From positions 107,501 to 167,500 of the forward strand of contig NZ_CP141595.1 of NCBI RefSeq assembly GCF_035590735.1: a DNA stretch of 60,000 bases, in the 5' to 3' direction. Of this stretch, positions 12,481-21,549 are shown one piece after another. The notes under the pieces are model-generated. The model was not told where the DNA came from. It was given only the letters and a program-made list of their open reading frames with translations, and did no database searches. The DNA is from Rossellomorea aquimaris. GTDB taxonomy: Bacteria; Bacillota; Bacilli; Bacillales; Bacillaceae_B. The translations under genes and the position numbers were made by a program. How positions within the stretch are numbered: position 1 is the first letter of the stretch; the number at the start of each line of letters is the position of its first letter.

Positions 12481-13938
12481 ATGACAAAAGAAGTACGCGT
12501 CCGTTATGCTCCAAGTCCAACGGGTCATTTACATATTGGAAATGCAAGAACCGCTTTATTTAATTACCTATACGCTCGCAGTGTAGGTGGAAAGTTCATC
12601 ATCCGTATTGAAGACACGGATAAGAAACGTAATATTGAAGGCGGAGAAGAAAGTCAGCTAAAATATCTTCAGTGGCTTGGAATCGATTGGGACGAAAGCG
12701 TAGATAAGCCCGGTGACTATGGCCCTTATCGCCAATCAGAGCGTAACCATATTTATGAGCAGTATCTAAATGAGCTGCTGGAAACAGGACAGGCCTATAA
12801 GTGCTACTGTACAGAAGAAGAGCTTGAAGCGGAACGTGAAGCGCAAACAGCATCAGGTCAAATGCCCCGCTACTCAGGGAAATGCCGCAACCTGACGAAA
12901 GCGGATCAGGAAAAATTAGCAGTTGAAGGTCGTCAACCGAGCATTCGTTTCCGTGTCCCTGCAGGAAAGGTCTATTCTTTCAATGATATCGTGAAAGAAG
13001 ATGTAGCCTTCGAATCAGACGGAATCGGTGATTTTGTCATTGCGAAAAAAGACGGAACTCCAACGTATAACTTTGCCGTTGCGGTAGATGATTATCTGAT
13101 GAAAATTTCACACGTTCTACGCGGGGAAGATCATATTTCCAATACGCCAAAACAATTAATGATTTTTGAAGCTCTTGGATGGGAAGCACCCGTCTATGGA
13201 CATATGACATTAATCGTTAATGAAAGCCGTAAAAAGCTAAGTAAGCGTGATGAAAGTATCATTCAGTTCATCGAGCAATACGAAGCATTAGGTTATTTAC
13301 CGGAAGCTTTATTCAACTTCATTGGGTTACTGGGCTGGTCTCCAAAAGGAGAAGAAGAGCTGTTTTCTAAAGATGAGTTTATTGAAATCTTTGACCCTGA
13401 ACGTCTATCGACTTCTTCTGCTCTGTTTGATAATCAGAAGCTTACATGGATGAACAATCAGTACATGAAGAATCTGGAGTTAAGTCAAGTTGTGGAGCTA
13501 TCCCTTCCCCACTTAATCAGTGCAGGTAAACTGGATGAGAATATGTCAGACGAGCAGCGTGAATGGGCGAGTCGCGTCATCTCTTTATACCAGGAGCAAA
13601 TGAGCTTCGGTGCTGAAATCGTAGAGCTGTCTGAAATGTTTTTCAAGGTAGATCTTGAATATGATGAGGATGCAAAAGCGGTCTTGGAAGAAGAGCAGGT
13701 TCCTGAAGTTCTTCAAGCATTCTTGAATGAAATCGAAGCGCTTGAAAACTATGAAGCATCAGAAATTAAATCATCTATTAAAGCGGTGCAAAAGTCGACT
13801 GGTCATAAAGGGAAAAAGCTGTTTATGCCAATCCGTGTAGCGGTAACAGGTCAGACGCATGGACCTGAATTGCCGAATGCGATTGAGCTTTTAGGGAAAG
13901 ATACCGTTAAACACCGTCTGCAAATTCTTTTAGGTTAA
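12481..13938 (+). CDS. gltX: Glutamate-tRNA ligase
   Basis: A 485-aa class I aminoacyl-tRNA synthetase charging tRNA-Glu and, in Bacillus, also tRNA-Gln (later amidated by GatCAB). The class I motif is [11 protein letters not shown] (11-21, HIG at 18-20), and the second signature is KLSKRDE near 252. Between them [11 protein letters not shown] and SGKCR supply the cysteines of the zinc-like stem-contact region. AGAGGAGG lies at the usual distance before the ATG. As in B. subtilis it precedes the T-box controlled cysE-cysS genes. Confidence 0.97.
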   Translation: MTKEVRVRYAPSPTGHLHIGNARTALFNYLYARSVGGKFIIRIEDTDKKRNIEGGEESQLKYLQWLGIDWDESVDKPGDYGPYRQSERNHIYEQYLNELLETGQAYKCYCTEEELEAEREAQTASGQMPRYSGKCRNLTKADQEKLAVEGRQPSIRFRVPAGKVYSFNDIVKEDVAFESDGIGDFVIAKKDGTPTYNFAVAVDDYLMKISHVLRGEDHISNTPKQLMIFEALGWEAPVYGHMTLIVNESRKKLSKRDESIIQFIEQYEALGYLPEALFNFIGLLGWSPKGEEELFSKDEFIEIFDPERLSTSSALFDNQKLTWMNNQYMKNLELSQVVELSLPHLISAGKLDENMSDEQREWASRVISLYQEQMSFGAEIVELSEMFFKVDLEYDEDAKAVLEEEQVPEVLQAFLNEIEALENYEASEIKSSIKAVQKSTGHKGKKLFMPIRVAVTGQTHGPELPNAIELLGKDTVKHRLQILLG

Positions 13939-13987
13939 CATTTTGAAGGAAATGTAATATAGTAAGAGTATCACAATAAATGATATC

Positions 13988-14229
13988 GCGTTGATGAGGA
14001 GAAGTAAGAAAAGGATGCTTATTAGAGAGAACCATCACCGGCTGAAAGTGGTTTAAGCCCCTCCGATTCTGAAATGCACCTCTGAGCCCGTTACTGAAAT
14101 ATAGTAGGTAAAGGCGGTTTCCTACCGTTAACAGGATTTGAGTTGGGGAAGGATGTTTTTCTTCTCAATCAGAGTGGAACCGCGCTACCTAAGCGTCTCT
14201 GTCAGATTATTGACAGGGGCGTTTTTTTA
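13988..14229 (+). promoter_or_regulatory. T-box riboswitch (tRNA-Cys) upstream of cysE-cysS
   Basis: The 353-bp gap between gltX and cysE holds a T-box leader. The T-box sequence GAGTGGAACCGCG is at 14172-14184. It is followed by an intrinsic terminator whose stem CGTCTCTGTCA pairs with TGACAGGGGCG before seven T (14193-14229). TGC at 14085-14087, in a purine-rich internal loop followed by A, is the likely specifier codon for cysteine. Uncharged tRNA-Cys should favour the antiterminator and switch on cysE and cysS. The leader's 5' boundary is approximate. Confidence 0.92.
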
Positions 14230-14230
14230 T

Positions 14231-14258
14231 TGTCTGACCAAGCCGCCTGCGCTTTATT
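14231..14258. repeat. Solitary remnant of the 126-bp repeat end
   Basis: The segment GACCAAGCCGCCTGCGCTTT (14237-14256) followed by ATTGTCC matches, with few changes, the junction of the tandem units at 6905-7290 (there GATCAAGCCACCTGCGCTTT and then GATTGTCC). It lies between the T-box terminator and the cysE ribosome binding site. Confidence 0.65.
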
Positions 14259-14291
14259 GTCCAACTTATTTAGAGAGGAGAGGGGATCCGA

Positions 14292-14942
14292 ATGTTTAAG
14301 GCATTTAAGGAAGATATAGAAGTAGTGTTTGATCAGGATCCGGCTGCGAGGAATTATTTCGAGGTCATCCTTACGTATTCGGGTCTTCATGCCATTTGGG
14401 CCCATCGCATTGCCCATGCTTTTTTCAAAAGGAAATTCTTTTTTATTGCTCGCGTTATTTCTCAGGTAAGCCGCTTTTTCACCGGTGTGGAGATTCACCC
14501 AGGGGCAAAGATCGGCCGCCGCTTCTTCATTGATCACGGGATGGGAGTCGTGATTGGTGAAACGTGTGAAATCGGGGATAATGTAACGCTCTTTCAAGGG
14601 GTGACCCTTGGTGGAACAGGCAAAGAAAAAGGGAAGCGGCATCCTACAGTTCAGGATAATGCCCTTATCGCCACGGGAGCAAAAGTATTAGGATCGATTG
14701 TAGTTGGGGAAAATTCTAAGGTAGGGGCTGGATCGGTCGTACTTAAAGATGTTCCTCCAAACTCAACAGTCGTCGGTATTCCCGGGAAGGTCGTCATTCA
14801 GGATGGCGTCAAGATACAGAAGGATCTGAATCACTGTGATCTCCCGGATCCGATGAATGATCGTATGAAACAATTGGAAATGGAATTGAACGAGGTAAAA
14901 TCATTATTAAGGGAATATGAAGGAAGGAGTCGATCATATTGA
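14292..14942 (+). CDS. cysE: Serine O-acetyltransferase
   Basis: A 216-aa enzyme making O-acetylserine from serine and acetyl-CoA, the committed step of cysteine synthesis. The N-terminal helical domain (about 1-60) precedes a left-handed beta helix of hexapeptide repeats (about 65-170: [46 protein letters not shown]). The [11 protein letters not shown] segment carries the catalytic histidine. Start ATG 14292 follows GAGAGGAGAGGGG. The stop overlaps the TTG start of cysS. Expression is expected to follow tRNA-Cys charging through the T-box. Confidence 0.97.
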   Translation: MFKAFKEDIEVVFDQDPAARNYFEVILTYSGLHAIWAHRIAHAFFKRKFFFIARVISQVSRFFTGVEIHPGAKIGRRFFIDHGMGVVIGETCEIGDNVTLFQGVTLGGTGKEKGKRHPTVQDNALIATGAKVLGSIVVGENSKVGAGSVVLKDVPPNSTVVGIPGKVVIQDGVKIQKDLNHCDLPDPMNDRMKQLEMELNEVKSLLREYEGRSRSY

Positions 14943-16339
14943 CGATTCGTTTATATAACACATTGACAAGAAAAAAAGAGGAATTCAAACCCTTGGAAGA
15001 GGGTAAAGTCAAAATGTATGTGTGCGGGCCGACGGTTTATAACTATATTCATATAGGAAATGCACGCCCTGCCATTGTCTTCGATACGGTGAGACGCTAT
15101 TTAGAATACAGAGGCTATGATGTTCAATTTGTCTCTAACTTCACAGATGTGGATGATAAATTGATTCGGGCGGCAAAGGAGTTGGGAGTGGATGTACCAA
15201 CGGTTGCTCAGCGCTTTATACAGGCATATTTTGAAGATACCGGAGCACTTGGATGCAAGAAAGCGGATGTTCATCCGACTGTAACAGACAATATTGATTC
15301 CATCATTGATTTTATTTCTGCTCTTGTTGAGAAGGGATATGCTTACGAATCACAAGGTGACGTTTATTATCGTACAAGAAAGTTTGATGGCTACGGTAAG
15401 CTTTCTCATCAGCCGATCGATGAACTTAAAGCAGGTGCCCGCATAGATGTAGGGGATAAAAAAGAAGATGCTCTTGATTTCGTAATATGGAAAGCAGCGA
15501 AAGAAGGGGAAATTTCTTGGGAAAGCCCTTGGGGTGAAGGCCGTCCCGGCTGGCATATTGAGTGCTCTGCCATGGCAAAGCGTTATTTAGGGGATACCAT
15601 CGATATTCACGCCGGGGGACAAGATTTAACCTTCCCTCATCACGAGAATGAAATCGCACAATCAGAAGCACTTACAGGTAAGACATTCGCAAAGTATTGG
15701 ATGCACAATGGGTATATCAATATTGATAATGAGAAAATGTCTAAATCACTGGGGAATTTTGTGTTGGTTCATGACATTATTAAAGAACAAGATCCACAAG
15801 TGCTTCGATTCTTTATGCTATCTGTTCATTACCGTCATCCTATCAACTACAATTTAGAGCTTCTTCAAAATGCAGAGTCCGCTTTAGATAGAATCAAGAC
15901 TGCTTATGAGAACTTGAAGCACCGTAAGGAATCAAGTACGGACTTAACGGATAACAATCGGGAATGGCTGGACAAAATCGCTGGGTTAAAAGTGCAGTTC
16001 ATCTCTGAAATGGATGATGATTTTAACACAGCCAACGGAATTTCCGTATTATTCGAATTATCCAAGCAAGCCAATTATTACTTGATGGAGAAGAATACTG
16101 CTACAGAAGTCATTGATACGTTCCTGTGCCAATTCGAGGATTTCTTCTCTGTTCTGGGACTAAGCCTTCAGGAAGCAGAACTGTTGGATGAAGAAGTGGA
16201 AGAATTGATTGAAAAACGTATTCAGGCACGCAAAGACCGTAACTTCCAATTAGCGGATGAGATTCGTGACACGTTAAAAGAGATGAATATCATCCTGGAA
16301 GATACTCCTCAAGGCATTCGCTGGAAAAGAGGATCTTAA
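14939..16339 (+). CDS. cysS: Cysteine-tRNA ligase
   Basis: A 466-aa class I synthetase. The zinc-site cysteine C29 and HIGN motif (38-41) lie near the N-terminus. GWHIECSAM and the [15 protein letters not shown] segment supply the remaining zinc ligands, and KMSKS is in EKMSKSLGN. The start is TTG 14939, overlapping the cysE stop (TTGA), with AAGGAAGGAG upstream. Placing it under the Cys T-box lets the cell raise both cysteine supply and charging when tRNA-Cys is empty. The stop shares one base with the mrnC start. Confidence 0.97.
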   Translation: MTIRLYNTLTRKKEEFKPLEEGKVKMYVCGPTVYNYIHIGNARPAIVFDTVRRYLEYRGYDVQFVSNFTDVDDKLIRAAKELGVDVPTVAQRFIQAYFEDTGALGCKKADVHPTVTDNIDSIIDFISALVEKGYAYESQGDVYYRTRKFDGYGKLSHQPIDELKAGARIDVGDKKEDALDFVIWKAAKEGEISWESPWGEGRPGWHIECSAMAKRYLGDTIDIHAGGQDLTFPHHENEIAQSEALTGKTFAKYWMHNGYINIDNEKMSKSLGNFVLVHDIIKEQDPQVLRFFMLSVHYRHPINYNLELLQNAESALDRIKTAYENLKHRKESSTDLTDNNREWLDKIAGLKVQFISEMDDDFNTANGISVLFELSKQANYYLMEKNTATEVIDTFLCQFEDFFSVLGLSLQEAELLDEEVEELIEKRIQARKDRNFQLADEIRDTLKEMNIILEDTPQGIRWKRGS

Positions 16340-16758
16340 TGCTGCACGAGATAAATGAACAAATCGATGCGAAACAAATCAATGCACTTGCACTGGCTTA
16401 TATGGGGGATGCCGTATATGAAACGTATGTACGGCAGCTCCTATTAACAAAAGGAAAGATTAAACCGAATCAGCTGCACAGAGCTGCGACGAAGTATGTA
16501 TCTGCTAAAGCTCAAGCGGCCATTCTCAGAACGTTGTTCGAACAGGACGTTTTAACGGAAGAAGAGATTTCTATTGTCAAGCGCGGCCGGAATGCGAAAT
16601 CCGGAACAACGCCAAAGAACACAGATGTACAAACATATAAACACAGCACTGCTTTTGAGGCACTTATTGGATATTTGTTTCTACTTAATCGGACAGAGCG
16701 ATTAGAGGAATTGTTAAAGATGATATTTGAACAAGCCCAGGCAGGAAAGGAGGAGTAG
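16339..16758 (+). CDS. mrnC: Mini-ribonuclease III (23S rRNA maturation)
   Basis: A 139-aa RNase III catalytic domain without the double-stranded RNA-binding domain, the hallmark of Mini-III. It matures the ends of 23S precursor in B. subtilis. Acidic catalytic segments are visible in [17 protein letters not shown] (about 18-34) and [13 protein letters not shown] (about 104-116). The ATG shares its A with the cysS TAA stop (TAATG), so translation is probably coupled. Confidence 0.95.
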   Translation: MLHEINEQIDAKQINALALAYMGDAVYETYVRQLLLTKGKIKPNQLHRAATKYVSAKAQAAILRTLFEQDVLTEEEISIVKRGRNAKSGTTPKNTDVQTYKHSTAFEALIGYLFLLNRTERLEELLKMIFEQAQAGKEE

Positions 16759-16760
16759 AA

Positions 16761-17504
16761 ATGAGTAAAGATTTTATCGGAGGAAGAAATCCGGTTATGG
16801 AAGCATTGAAGTCAGGAAGGGATATCAATAAGATTTGGATCGCAGAAGGTTCTCAGAAAGGATCCATCCAGCAAATTGTTGGACTTGCAAAAGAATTGAA
16901 TGTGATGGTTCAATACGTCCCTAAGAAGAAGATTGAACAAATGGTATCGGAAAATCATCAAGGGGTCGTGGCTTCTGTAGCTGCTTATCAGTATGCAGAA
17001 ATCGATGATTTATTTCATAGAGCCGAACAAAAAGGGGAAGATCCATTTATACTGATCCTGGATGAATTAGAGGATCCCCATAACCTGGGTTCGATCATGA
17101 GAACAGCGGATGCTGCAGGTGCCCATGGAATCATCATCCCGAAGAGGAGAGCAGTTGGGCTTACGTCTACGGTAGCGAAAGCATCCACGGGTGCCATTGA
17201 GCACATTCCGGTTGCACGTGTAACCAACCTGTCGAGAGCGGTTGATGAACTGAAAGAACGCGGTGTATGGGTGGCAGGAACGGATGCGAAAGGAAAACAG
17301 GATTTCCGCCAGTTGGATGGTACGCTGCCTATCGGCTTAATTATCGGAAGCGAAGGTAAAGGGATGAGCCGAATACTCAGAGACAAATGTGATTTCCTTG
17401 TTCAGTTGCCAATGATCGGTCATGTAACTTCATTAAACGCTTCGGTGGCAGCTAGTATTTTAATGTATGAGGTCTACCGTAAACGCCACCCGTTGGGAGA
17501 ATAG
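16761..17504 (+). CDS. rlmB: 23S rRNA (guanosine-2'-O-)-methyltransferase RlmB-like (TrmH family)
   Basis: A 247-aa SPOUT methyltransferase using S-adenosylmethionine. An N-terminal L30e-like substrate domain (about 1-75, GRNPVMEAL) precedes the knotted catalytic domain. Motif 1 is DPHNLGSIMRTADAAGA, motif 2 IIGSEGKGMSR and motif 3 SLNASVAASILMYE. It corresponds to B. subtilis YacO/RlmB. It sits next to another rRNA-processing gene, mrnC. The exact target nucleotide is inferred from the family. Confidence 0.93.
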   Translation: MSKDFIGGRNPVMEALKSGRDINKIWIAEGSQKGSIQQIVGLAKELNVMVQYVPKKKIEQMVSENHQGVVASVAAYQYAEIDDLFHRAEQKGEDPFILILDELEDPHNLGSIMRTADAAGAHGIIIPKRRAVGLTSTVAKASTGAIEHIPVARVTNLSRAVDELKERGVWVAGTDAKGKQDFRQLDGTLPIGLIIGSEGKGMSRILRDKCDFLVQLPMIGHVTSLNASVAASILMYEVYRKRHPLGE

Positions 17505-17509
17505 CAGAA

Positions 17510-18019
17510 ATGGATATTCTCCTTGTTGATGGCTATAACATAATCGGTGCCTGGTCAGAGCTGAATGAGTTGAAACATAAGGATTTGGCCGCAGCAAGAG
17601 ATCGCCTTGTAGAGCAGATGGCAGAATATCAAGGATATACGGGCTACCGGGTCATCGTCGTATTTGATGCTTATTACGTCCAGGGAATTGCCCGTAAGTA
17701 TAAAAATTATAAAGTAGAAGTCATTTTCACGAAAGAAAATGAAACAGCAGACGAACGGATTGAAAAATTAGCTATTGAGTTAAGTAATATTAAAACTCAA
17801 ATTCATGTAGCGACTTCTGATTTTACCGAGCAGTGGGCGATCTTTGGTCAAGGAGCCCTTCGTAAATCAGCAAGGGAGCTGCATACAGAAGTAAAAGTCA
17901 TCGAGAAAAAAATCGAAAGAAAAGTGCGGATTTCAAGTGATAAAAGGCCGGCTTCCAAAATCCAATTATCAGATGAAGTTGCTGAAATTTTCGAAAAATG
18001 GCGCCGCGGGGAACAATGA
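17510..18019 (+). CDS. rae1: Rae1 (YacP), ribosome-dependent mRNA endonuclease
   Basis: A 169-aa NYN/PIN-like nuclease. The N-terminal ILLVDGYNIIGAW (3-15) carries the first catalytic aspartate, VVFDAYY and ATSDFTEQW further conserved acids. B. subtilis YacP (Rae1) enters the ribosomal A site and cleaves mRNA in a translation-dependent way (established for that homologue). It begins five bases after rlmB with no clear strong ribosome binding site beyond GGGAG near the rlmB end. A SigA promoter for sigH starts five bases after its stop. Confidence 0.93.
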   Translation: MDILLVDGYNIIGAWSELNELKHKDLAAARDRLVEQMAEYQGYTGYRVIVVFDAYYVQGIARKYKNYKVEVIFTKENETADERIEKLAIELSNIKTQIHVATSDFTEQWAIFGQGALRKSARELHTEVKVIEKKIERKVRISSDKRPASKIQLSDEVAEIFEKWRRGEQ

Positions 18020-18023
18020 GAGG

Positions 18024-18053
18024 TTGACGATTGAATTTTCTGTAATGTATAAT
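18024..18053 (+). promoter_or_regulatory. SigA promoter of sigH
   Basis: TTGACG (18024-18029), an 18-bp spacer and a perfect TATAAT (18048-18053), 34 bp before the sigH start. In B. subtilis the corresponding promoter is repressed by AbrB; the AT-rich flank is compatible but AbrB sites cannot be read reliably. Confidence 0.8.
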
Positions 18054-18087
18054 ATTTCTATCTATTGTTTTGCGCGGGGGGATGTGT

Positions 18088-18741
18088 GTGAGCAATATCA
18101 CCAGGACAGAAGCATTTGATAATCGATTAGAAGGCATGGATGATGAAGAAATAATAGAAGCCGTCCATCAGGGTCACAGCGAAGCGTTAGATTTTTTAAT
18201 CAGGAAATATCGTAATTTTGTAAGAGCGAAAGCCCGCTCGTATTTCTTAATTGGGGCAGATAAGGAAGATATCGTCCAGGAGGGTATGATTGGATTATAC
18301 AAAGCGATCCGTGATTATAAAGAGGACAAGCTGACTTCTTTTAAAGCGTTTGCAGAGCTTTGTATCACAAGACAAATCATTACGGCCATTAAGACAGCCA
18401 CGAGACAGAAGCATATACCGCTGAATTCTTATGTATCATTGGATAAACCCATTTATGATGACGAGTCTGACCGAACTCTCTTAGATGTTATTTCAGGTGC
18501 GAAAGTAATGGATCCGGAAGCGCTAATTATCAATCGTGAAGAATTCGATAATATGGAAGATAAGATGGCTCAGTTATTAAGTGATCTTGAGAGGAAAGTC
18601 CTGGCTCTCTATTTAGACGGGCAATCCTATCAGGAGATTTCTGAAGAATTGAACCGCCATGTGAAATCCATCGACAATGCCTTGCAGCGAGTGAAGAGAA
18701 AGCTCGAACGATACTTGGAAGTTCGCGAAATAACGATGTAA
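18088..18741 (+). CDS. sigH: RNA polymerase sigma factor SigH
   Basis: A 217-aa sigma-70 family factor that starts transcription of early sporulation and competence genes. Region 2 (KYRNFVRAKARSYFLIGADKEDIVQEGMIGLY in two adjoining segments, about 45-76) and region 4 (about 160-210, YQEISEELNRHVKSIDNALQRVKRKL) are intact. The open frame extends to TTG 18070 and ATG 18082, but the GGGGGG run at 18076-18081 fits only GTG 18088 with about 6 nt spacing. The N-terminal residues differ from B. subtilis, as is usual for this variable tail. Confidence 0.95.
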   Translation: MSNITRTEAFDNRLEGMDDEEIIEAVHQGHSEALDFLIRKYRNFVRAKARSYFLIGADKEDIVQEGMIGLYKAIRDYKEDKLTSFKAFAELCITRQIITAIKTATRQKHIPLNSYVSLDKPIYDDESDRTLLDVISGAKVMDPEALIINREEFDNMEDKMAQLLSDLERKVLALYLDGQSYQEISEELNRHVKSIDNALQRVKRKLERYLEVREITM

Positions 18742-18748
18742 AGTCATA

Positions 18749-18777
18749 TTGACACAAATTGGTGGTCGTGTTATTTT
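18749..18777 (+). promoter_or_regulatory. Probable SigA promoter for rpmG-secE
   Basis: A perfect TTGACA (18749-18754), a 17-bp spacer and TATTTT (18772-18777), just after the sigH stop and 37 bp before the L33 gene. Confidence 0.65.
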
Positions 18778-18813
18778 TGATAGGACTTACTATGGATGGT
18801 ATAGGTGGAATAT

Positions 18814-18960
18814 ATGACTACTAAATTAATACTTGCTTGTACGGTGTGTGGTTCCAGGAATTATAGTGTACCGGGTAATCGTAATCAAGCAGTTCGATTA
18901 GAGTTAAAGAAATTCTGTAATACATGTAATGCTCACACCCTACACAAAGAAACAAAATAG
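18814..18960 (+). CDS. rpmG: 50S ribosomal protein L33 (zinc-binding form)
   Basis: A 48-aa protein reading [17 protein letters not shown] and ending [14 protein letters not shown]. Two CxxC pairs (C9/C12 and C36/C39) make it the zinc-containing C+ type. The start is supported by AGGTGG at 18803-18808. Location between sigH and secE is that of rpmGB in B. subtilis. Many Bacilli carry a second, cysteine-free L33 elsewhere for zinc limitation; none is in this window. Confidence 0.93.
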   Translation: MTTKLILACTVCGSRNYSVPGNRNQAVRLELKKFCNTCNAHTLHKETK

Positions 18961-19008
18961 TGGAGCACCAAGTCTTGCGTATTGATATTAGTTGGAGGTT
19001 ACAAACGG

Positions 19009-19188
19009 ATGTTTAAATTCTTTCGCAATGTTGCATCAGAAATGAGAAAGGTCAGCTGGCCTAAACGTAAAGAGTTAACACGCTATACGATTACCGTTAT
19101 TACAACAGTGGTATTTGTTGCCCTTTTCTTTGCTGTCATTGACCTGGGCATCTCAGAACTTATGCGATTGATCATTGGTTCTAAGTAA
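19009..19188 (+). CDS. secE: SecE, preprotein translocase subunit
   Basis: A 59-aa small SecE of Gram-positive type: an amphipathic N-terminal helix with the conserved SEMRKVSWPKR segment, then a single membrane span (about 29-50). It clamps SecY in the SecYEG channel. The frame extends to 18982, but GGAGG at 18994-18998 supports ATG 19009. It sits between rpmG and nusG as in most bacteria. Confidence 0.96.
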   Translation: MFKFFRNVASEMRKVSWPKRKELTRYTITVITTVVFVALFFAVIDLGISELMRLIIGSK

Positions 19189-19262
19189 GAGAAACATAGA
19201 TTTATTGTATATATGCCGTGAAATCATGGTATAATGATGTTAATAGAGTACATGACCTTAGA

Positions 19263-19288
19263 GCCCGTTATCTTTTTACGGGTTTTTT
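19263..19288 (+). terminator. Hairpin terminator/attenuator between secE and nusG
   Basis: GCCCGT pairs with ACGGGT around a T-rich loop, followed by TTTTTT. A TATAAT at 19230-19235 lies upstream of it, with only a poor -35 (TTGTAT, 19-bp spacing). The hairpin could therefore end the secE transcript or attenuate a nusG promoter. Confidence 0.65.
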
Positions 19289-19355
19289 CATTTGGAGAAA
19301 AAGGCGAAAGAGTATTCTTAAATAGCGAGGAGGGACGGACGTTTAGTCCTATTAA

Positions 19356-19889
19356 ATGGAGAAGAATTGGTATGTAGTTCATACTTATTCAGGATACGAG
19401 AATAAGGTTAAAGCAAACCTTGAGAAACGTGTTGAAACGATGGGGATGCAAGATAAAATCTTCCGCGTGATCGTACCTGAAGAAGAAGAAACAGATTTTA
19501 AGAACGGTAAGAAGAAAGTCGTTAAGAAGAAAGTATTCCCTGGTTACGTGATTTGTGAAATCGTCATGACGGATGATTCCTGGTATGTTGTACGAAATAC
19601 ACCTGGAGTTACCGGATTTGTCGGTTCATCGGGATCTGGATCAAAGCCTACTCCGTTACTGCCGGAAGAAGTAACAAATCTTCTGAAGCAAATGGGCATG
19701 ACAGAGAAAAAGGTAGAAATCGACTTCGAATTGGGAGAAACAGTAAAAGTAAACGAAGGTCCGTTTGCAAACTTCACTGGCTCAATCGAAGGGATAGATA
19801 ATGCGAAAGCGAAAGTGAAAGTTCTTGTTAATATGTTTGGCAGAGATACCCCGGTAGAACTGGATTTCTCCCAAATTGATAAATTATAA
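19356..19889 (+). CDS. nusG: NusG, transcription elongation/pausing factor
   Basis: A 177-aa protein with an N-terminal NGN domain that binds RNA polymerase (WYVVHTYSGYENKVKANL at the start) and a C-terminal KOW domain (about 125-177, VKVNEGPFANFTGSIEGID). It promotes pausing at certain sites in Bacillus and links polymerase to the ribosome. ATG 19356 follows a GAGGAGGGACGG stretch at a rather long distance (about 20 nt), so the closer signal is weak. Neighbours secE and rplK are the canonical context. Confidence 0.96.
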   Translation: MEKNWYVVHTYSGYENKVKANLEKRVETMGMQDKIFRVIVPEEEETDFKNGKKKVVKKKVFPGYVICEIVMTDDSWYVVRNTPGVTGFVGSSGSGSKPTPLLPEEVTNLLKQMGMTEKKVEIDFELGETVKVNEGPFANFTGSIEGIDNAKAKVKVLVNMFGRDTPVELDFSQIDKL

Positions 19890-20010
19890 TGGAAAAGAAC
19901 TTGAAATCATTCTGAAAAAATGGTACTATTTCATAAGTCAGTGCGTCTCCACAAAGAGATACTGAAACTAATAGACGTTCTTTATGTTGATAAAGACATT
20001 TTTTACATGA

Positions 20011-20038
20011 GTGGGAGGGTGAAGAACCCAATAACCAC
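20011..20038 (+). promoter_or_regulatory. Putative L1-binding site in the rplK leader
   Basis: GTGGGAGG (20011-20018) and CCAC (20035-20038) can pair GTGG with CCAC, with an inner GGGT/ACCC stem. The same GTGGGAGG...CCAC arrangement recurs at 20565-20590 before rplA. Ribosomal protein L1 is a known autogenous repressor of L11-L1 mRNA in many bacteria through a site mimicking 23S rRNA. Assigning this motif to L1 is inference. Confidence 0.55.
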
Positions 20039-20064
20039 ATCACGGACTTAAGGAGGTGTGTCTC

Positions 20065-20490
20065 GTGGCTAAAAAAGTTATCAAAATGGTTAAATTGCAG
20101 ATTCCTGCCGGTAAAGCTAATCCAGCTCCACCAGTTGGTCCTGCACTAGGTCAAGCAGGTGTTAACATCATGGGATTCTGTAAGGAATTCAATGCTCGTA
20201 CAGCAGATCAAGCTGGCTTAATCATTCCTGTTGAAATTACGGTATTTGAAGACCGTTCATTTACATTCATCACAAAAACTCCACCCGCTGCAGTTTTACT
20301 TAAAAAAGCAGCTGGTATCGAGTCTGGTTCAGGCGAACCAAACAGCAAGAAAGTGGCAACACTTAAACGCGACAAAGTACGTGAAATTGCTGAAACAAAA
20401 ATGCCTGACTTAAATGCAGCTAGTGTTGAATCAGCTATGCGCATGGTAGAAGGAACTGCGCGCAGCATGGGTATCGTCATCGAAGACTAA
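20065..20490 (+). CDS. rplK: 50S ribosomal protein L11
   Basis: A 141-aa protein of the GTPase-associated centre; it binds 23S domain II, and its N-terminal domain activates RelA-type stringent response. The flexible proline-rich loop ([19 protein letters not shown]) and C-terminal RNA-binding domain are typical. The start is GTG 20065, placed by AAGGAGGTG at 20050-20056; the longer GTG at 20056 overlaps that site. It is cotranscribed with rplA. Confidence 0.97.
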   Translation: MAKKVIKMVKLQIPAGKANPAPPVGPALGQAGVNIMGFCKEFNARTADQAGLIIPVEITVFEDRSFTFITKTPPAAVLLKKAAGIESGSGEPNSKKVATLKRDKVREIAETKMPDLNAASVESAMRMVEGTARSMGIVIED

Positions 20491-20520
20491 TCCCTGCTTC
20501 GTTAAAGGTCCTGTTGAACG

Positions 20521-20590
20521 AGGTTGCGATGATGAAATGTACGTTTCACTCGCAACCTTATTTCGTGGGAGGTTATTCCGCTAAAACCAC
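20521..20590 (+). promoter_or_regulatory. rplA leader: hairpin plus second putative L1 site
   Basis: AGGTTGCGA (20521-20529) pairs perfectly with TCGCAACCT (20550-20558), with inner TGAAA/TTTCA. Directly after it, GTGGGAGG (20565-20572) and CCAC (20587-20590) repeat the arrangement seen before rplK, ending just before the AGGAGG of rplA. This placement would allow bound L1 to block ribosome entry. Function is inferred. Confidence 0.6.
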
Positions 20591-20609
20591 ATATAGGAGG
20601 AAATATAAA

Positions 20610-21311
20610 ATGGCAAAAAAAGGTAAAAAGTTTCTTGAAGCTCAAAAGCTTGTAGATCGTACTACAGCTTACTCAGTTGAAGAAGCAATCGAACTAGTTA
20701 AGAAAACAAACTTCGCTAAGTTTGACGCAACGATTGAAGTAGCGTTCCGCTTAGGTGTAGATACTCGTAAAAACGACCAGCAGATCCGTGGAGCGGTTGT
20801 ACTTCCACACGGAACTGGTAAAACTCAAAAGGTTCTTGTATTCGCTAAAGGAGATAAAGCAAAAGAAGCAGAAGCTGCTGGCGCTGATTTCGTAGGTGAT
20901 GCAGATCTTATCAGCAAAATCAACCAAGGTTGGTTCGAGTTCGACGTAATCGTAGCAACTCCGGACATGATGGGTGAAGTTGGTAAACTTGGTCGTGTAC
21001 TAGGACCTAAAGGTTTAATGCCAAACCCTAAAACTGGAACAGTTACATTCGACGTGACAAAAGCTGTTAATGAAATCAAAGCAGGTAAAGTTGAATACCG
21101 TGCTGACAAATCAGGTAACGTTCACGTTCCTGTTGGAAAGATTTCATTCGACAACGACAAGCTTGTTGAAAACTTTGCTACAATGTATGAAACAATGCTT
21201 AAAGTTAAACCTGCTGCTGCAAAAGGAACTTACATGAAAAACGTTTCTGTAACTTCCACTATGGGACCTGGCGTTAAAGTCGATCCTTCATCTTTCGCAG
21301 TTAAGGCATAA
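20610..21311 (+). CDS. rplA: 50S ribosomal protein L1
   Basis: A 233-aa protein forming the mobile L1 stalk at the E site. The signature [19 protein letters not shown] is clear in the middle of the protein. A much longer open frame starts at 20514, but AGGAGG at 20596-20601 and the family MAKKGKK start fix ATG 20610. The upstream extension is the leader hairpin. L1 is a likely autoregulator of this operon. Confidence 0.97.
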   Translation: MAKKGKKFLEAQKLVDRTTAYSVEEAIELVKKTNFAKFDATIEVAFRLGVDTRKNDQQIRGAVVLPHGTGKTQKVLVFAKGDKAKEAEAAGADFVGDADLISKINQGWFEFDVIVATPDMMGEVGKLGRVLGPKGLMPNPKTGTVTFDVTKAVNEIKAGKVEYRADKSGNVHVPVGKISFDNDKLVENFATMYETMLKVKPAAAKGTYMKNVSVTSTMGPGVKVDPSSFAVKA

Positions 21312-21374
21312 TTTGGTATTGACTTACTAGGGACTAGTGATTATAATTAGTTCTGTTGTTAAAAAACGAATACA

Positions 21375-21500
21375 TTTGTACCGTAGACAGTAGGTGCTCG
21401 TTAAGAGCTTAATGCCCTGCCGAGGTAATTGCGATAAAATAACCGCTTATAGCGTGTTTGCAATGCCCTTATGTCTACCTTGATATAAGGGCATTTTTTA
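21375..21500 (+). promoter_or_regulatory. L10 leader RNA with terminator
   Basis: The segment around 21379-21430 (CCGTAGACAGTAGGTGCTCG, then TTAATGCCCTGCCGAGG) matches the conserved L10 leader known upstream of rplJL in Bacilli. It ends in an intrinsic terminator: AATGCCCTTA (21462-21471) with TAAGGGCATT (21486-21495) and a T tract. Excess L10-L12 complex is known to bind such leaders and lower rplJL expression. The 5' boundary is approximate. Confidence 0.88.
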
Positions 21501-21549
21501 TTGGATGACGGTATAAATGTTCATCAGTCAATCTACAGGAGGTGTAATG

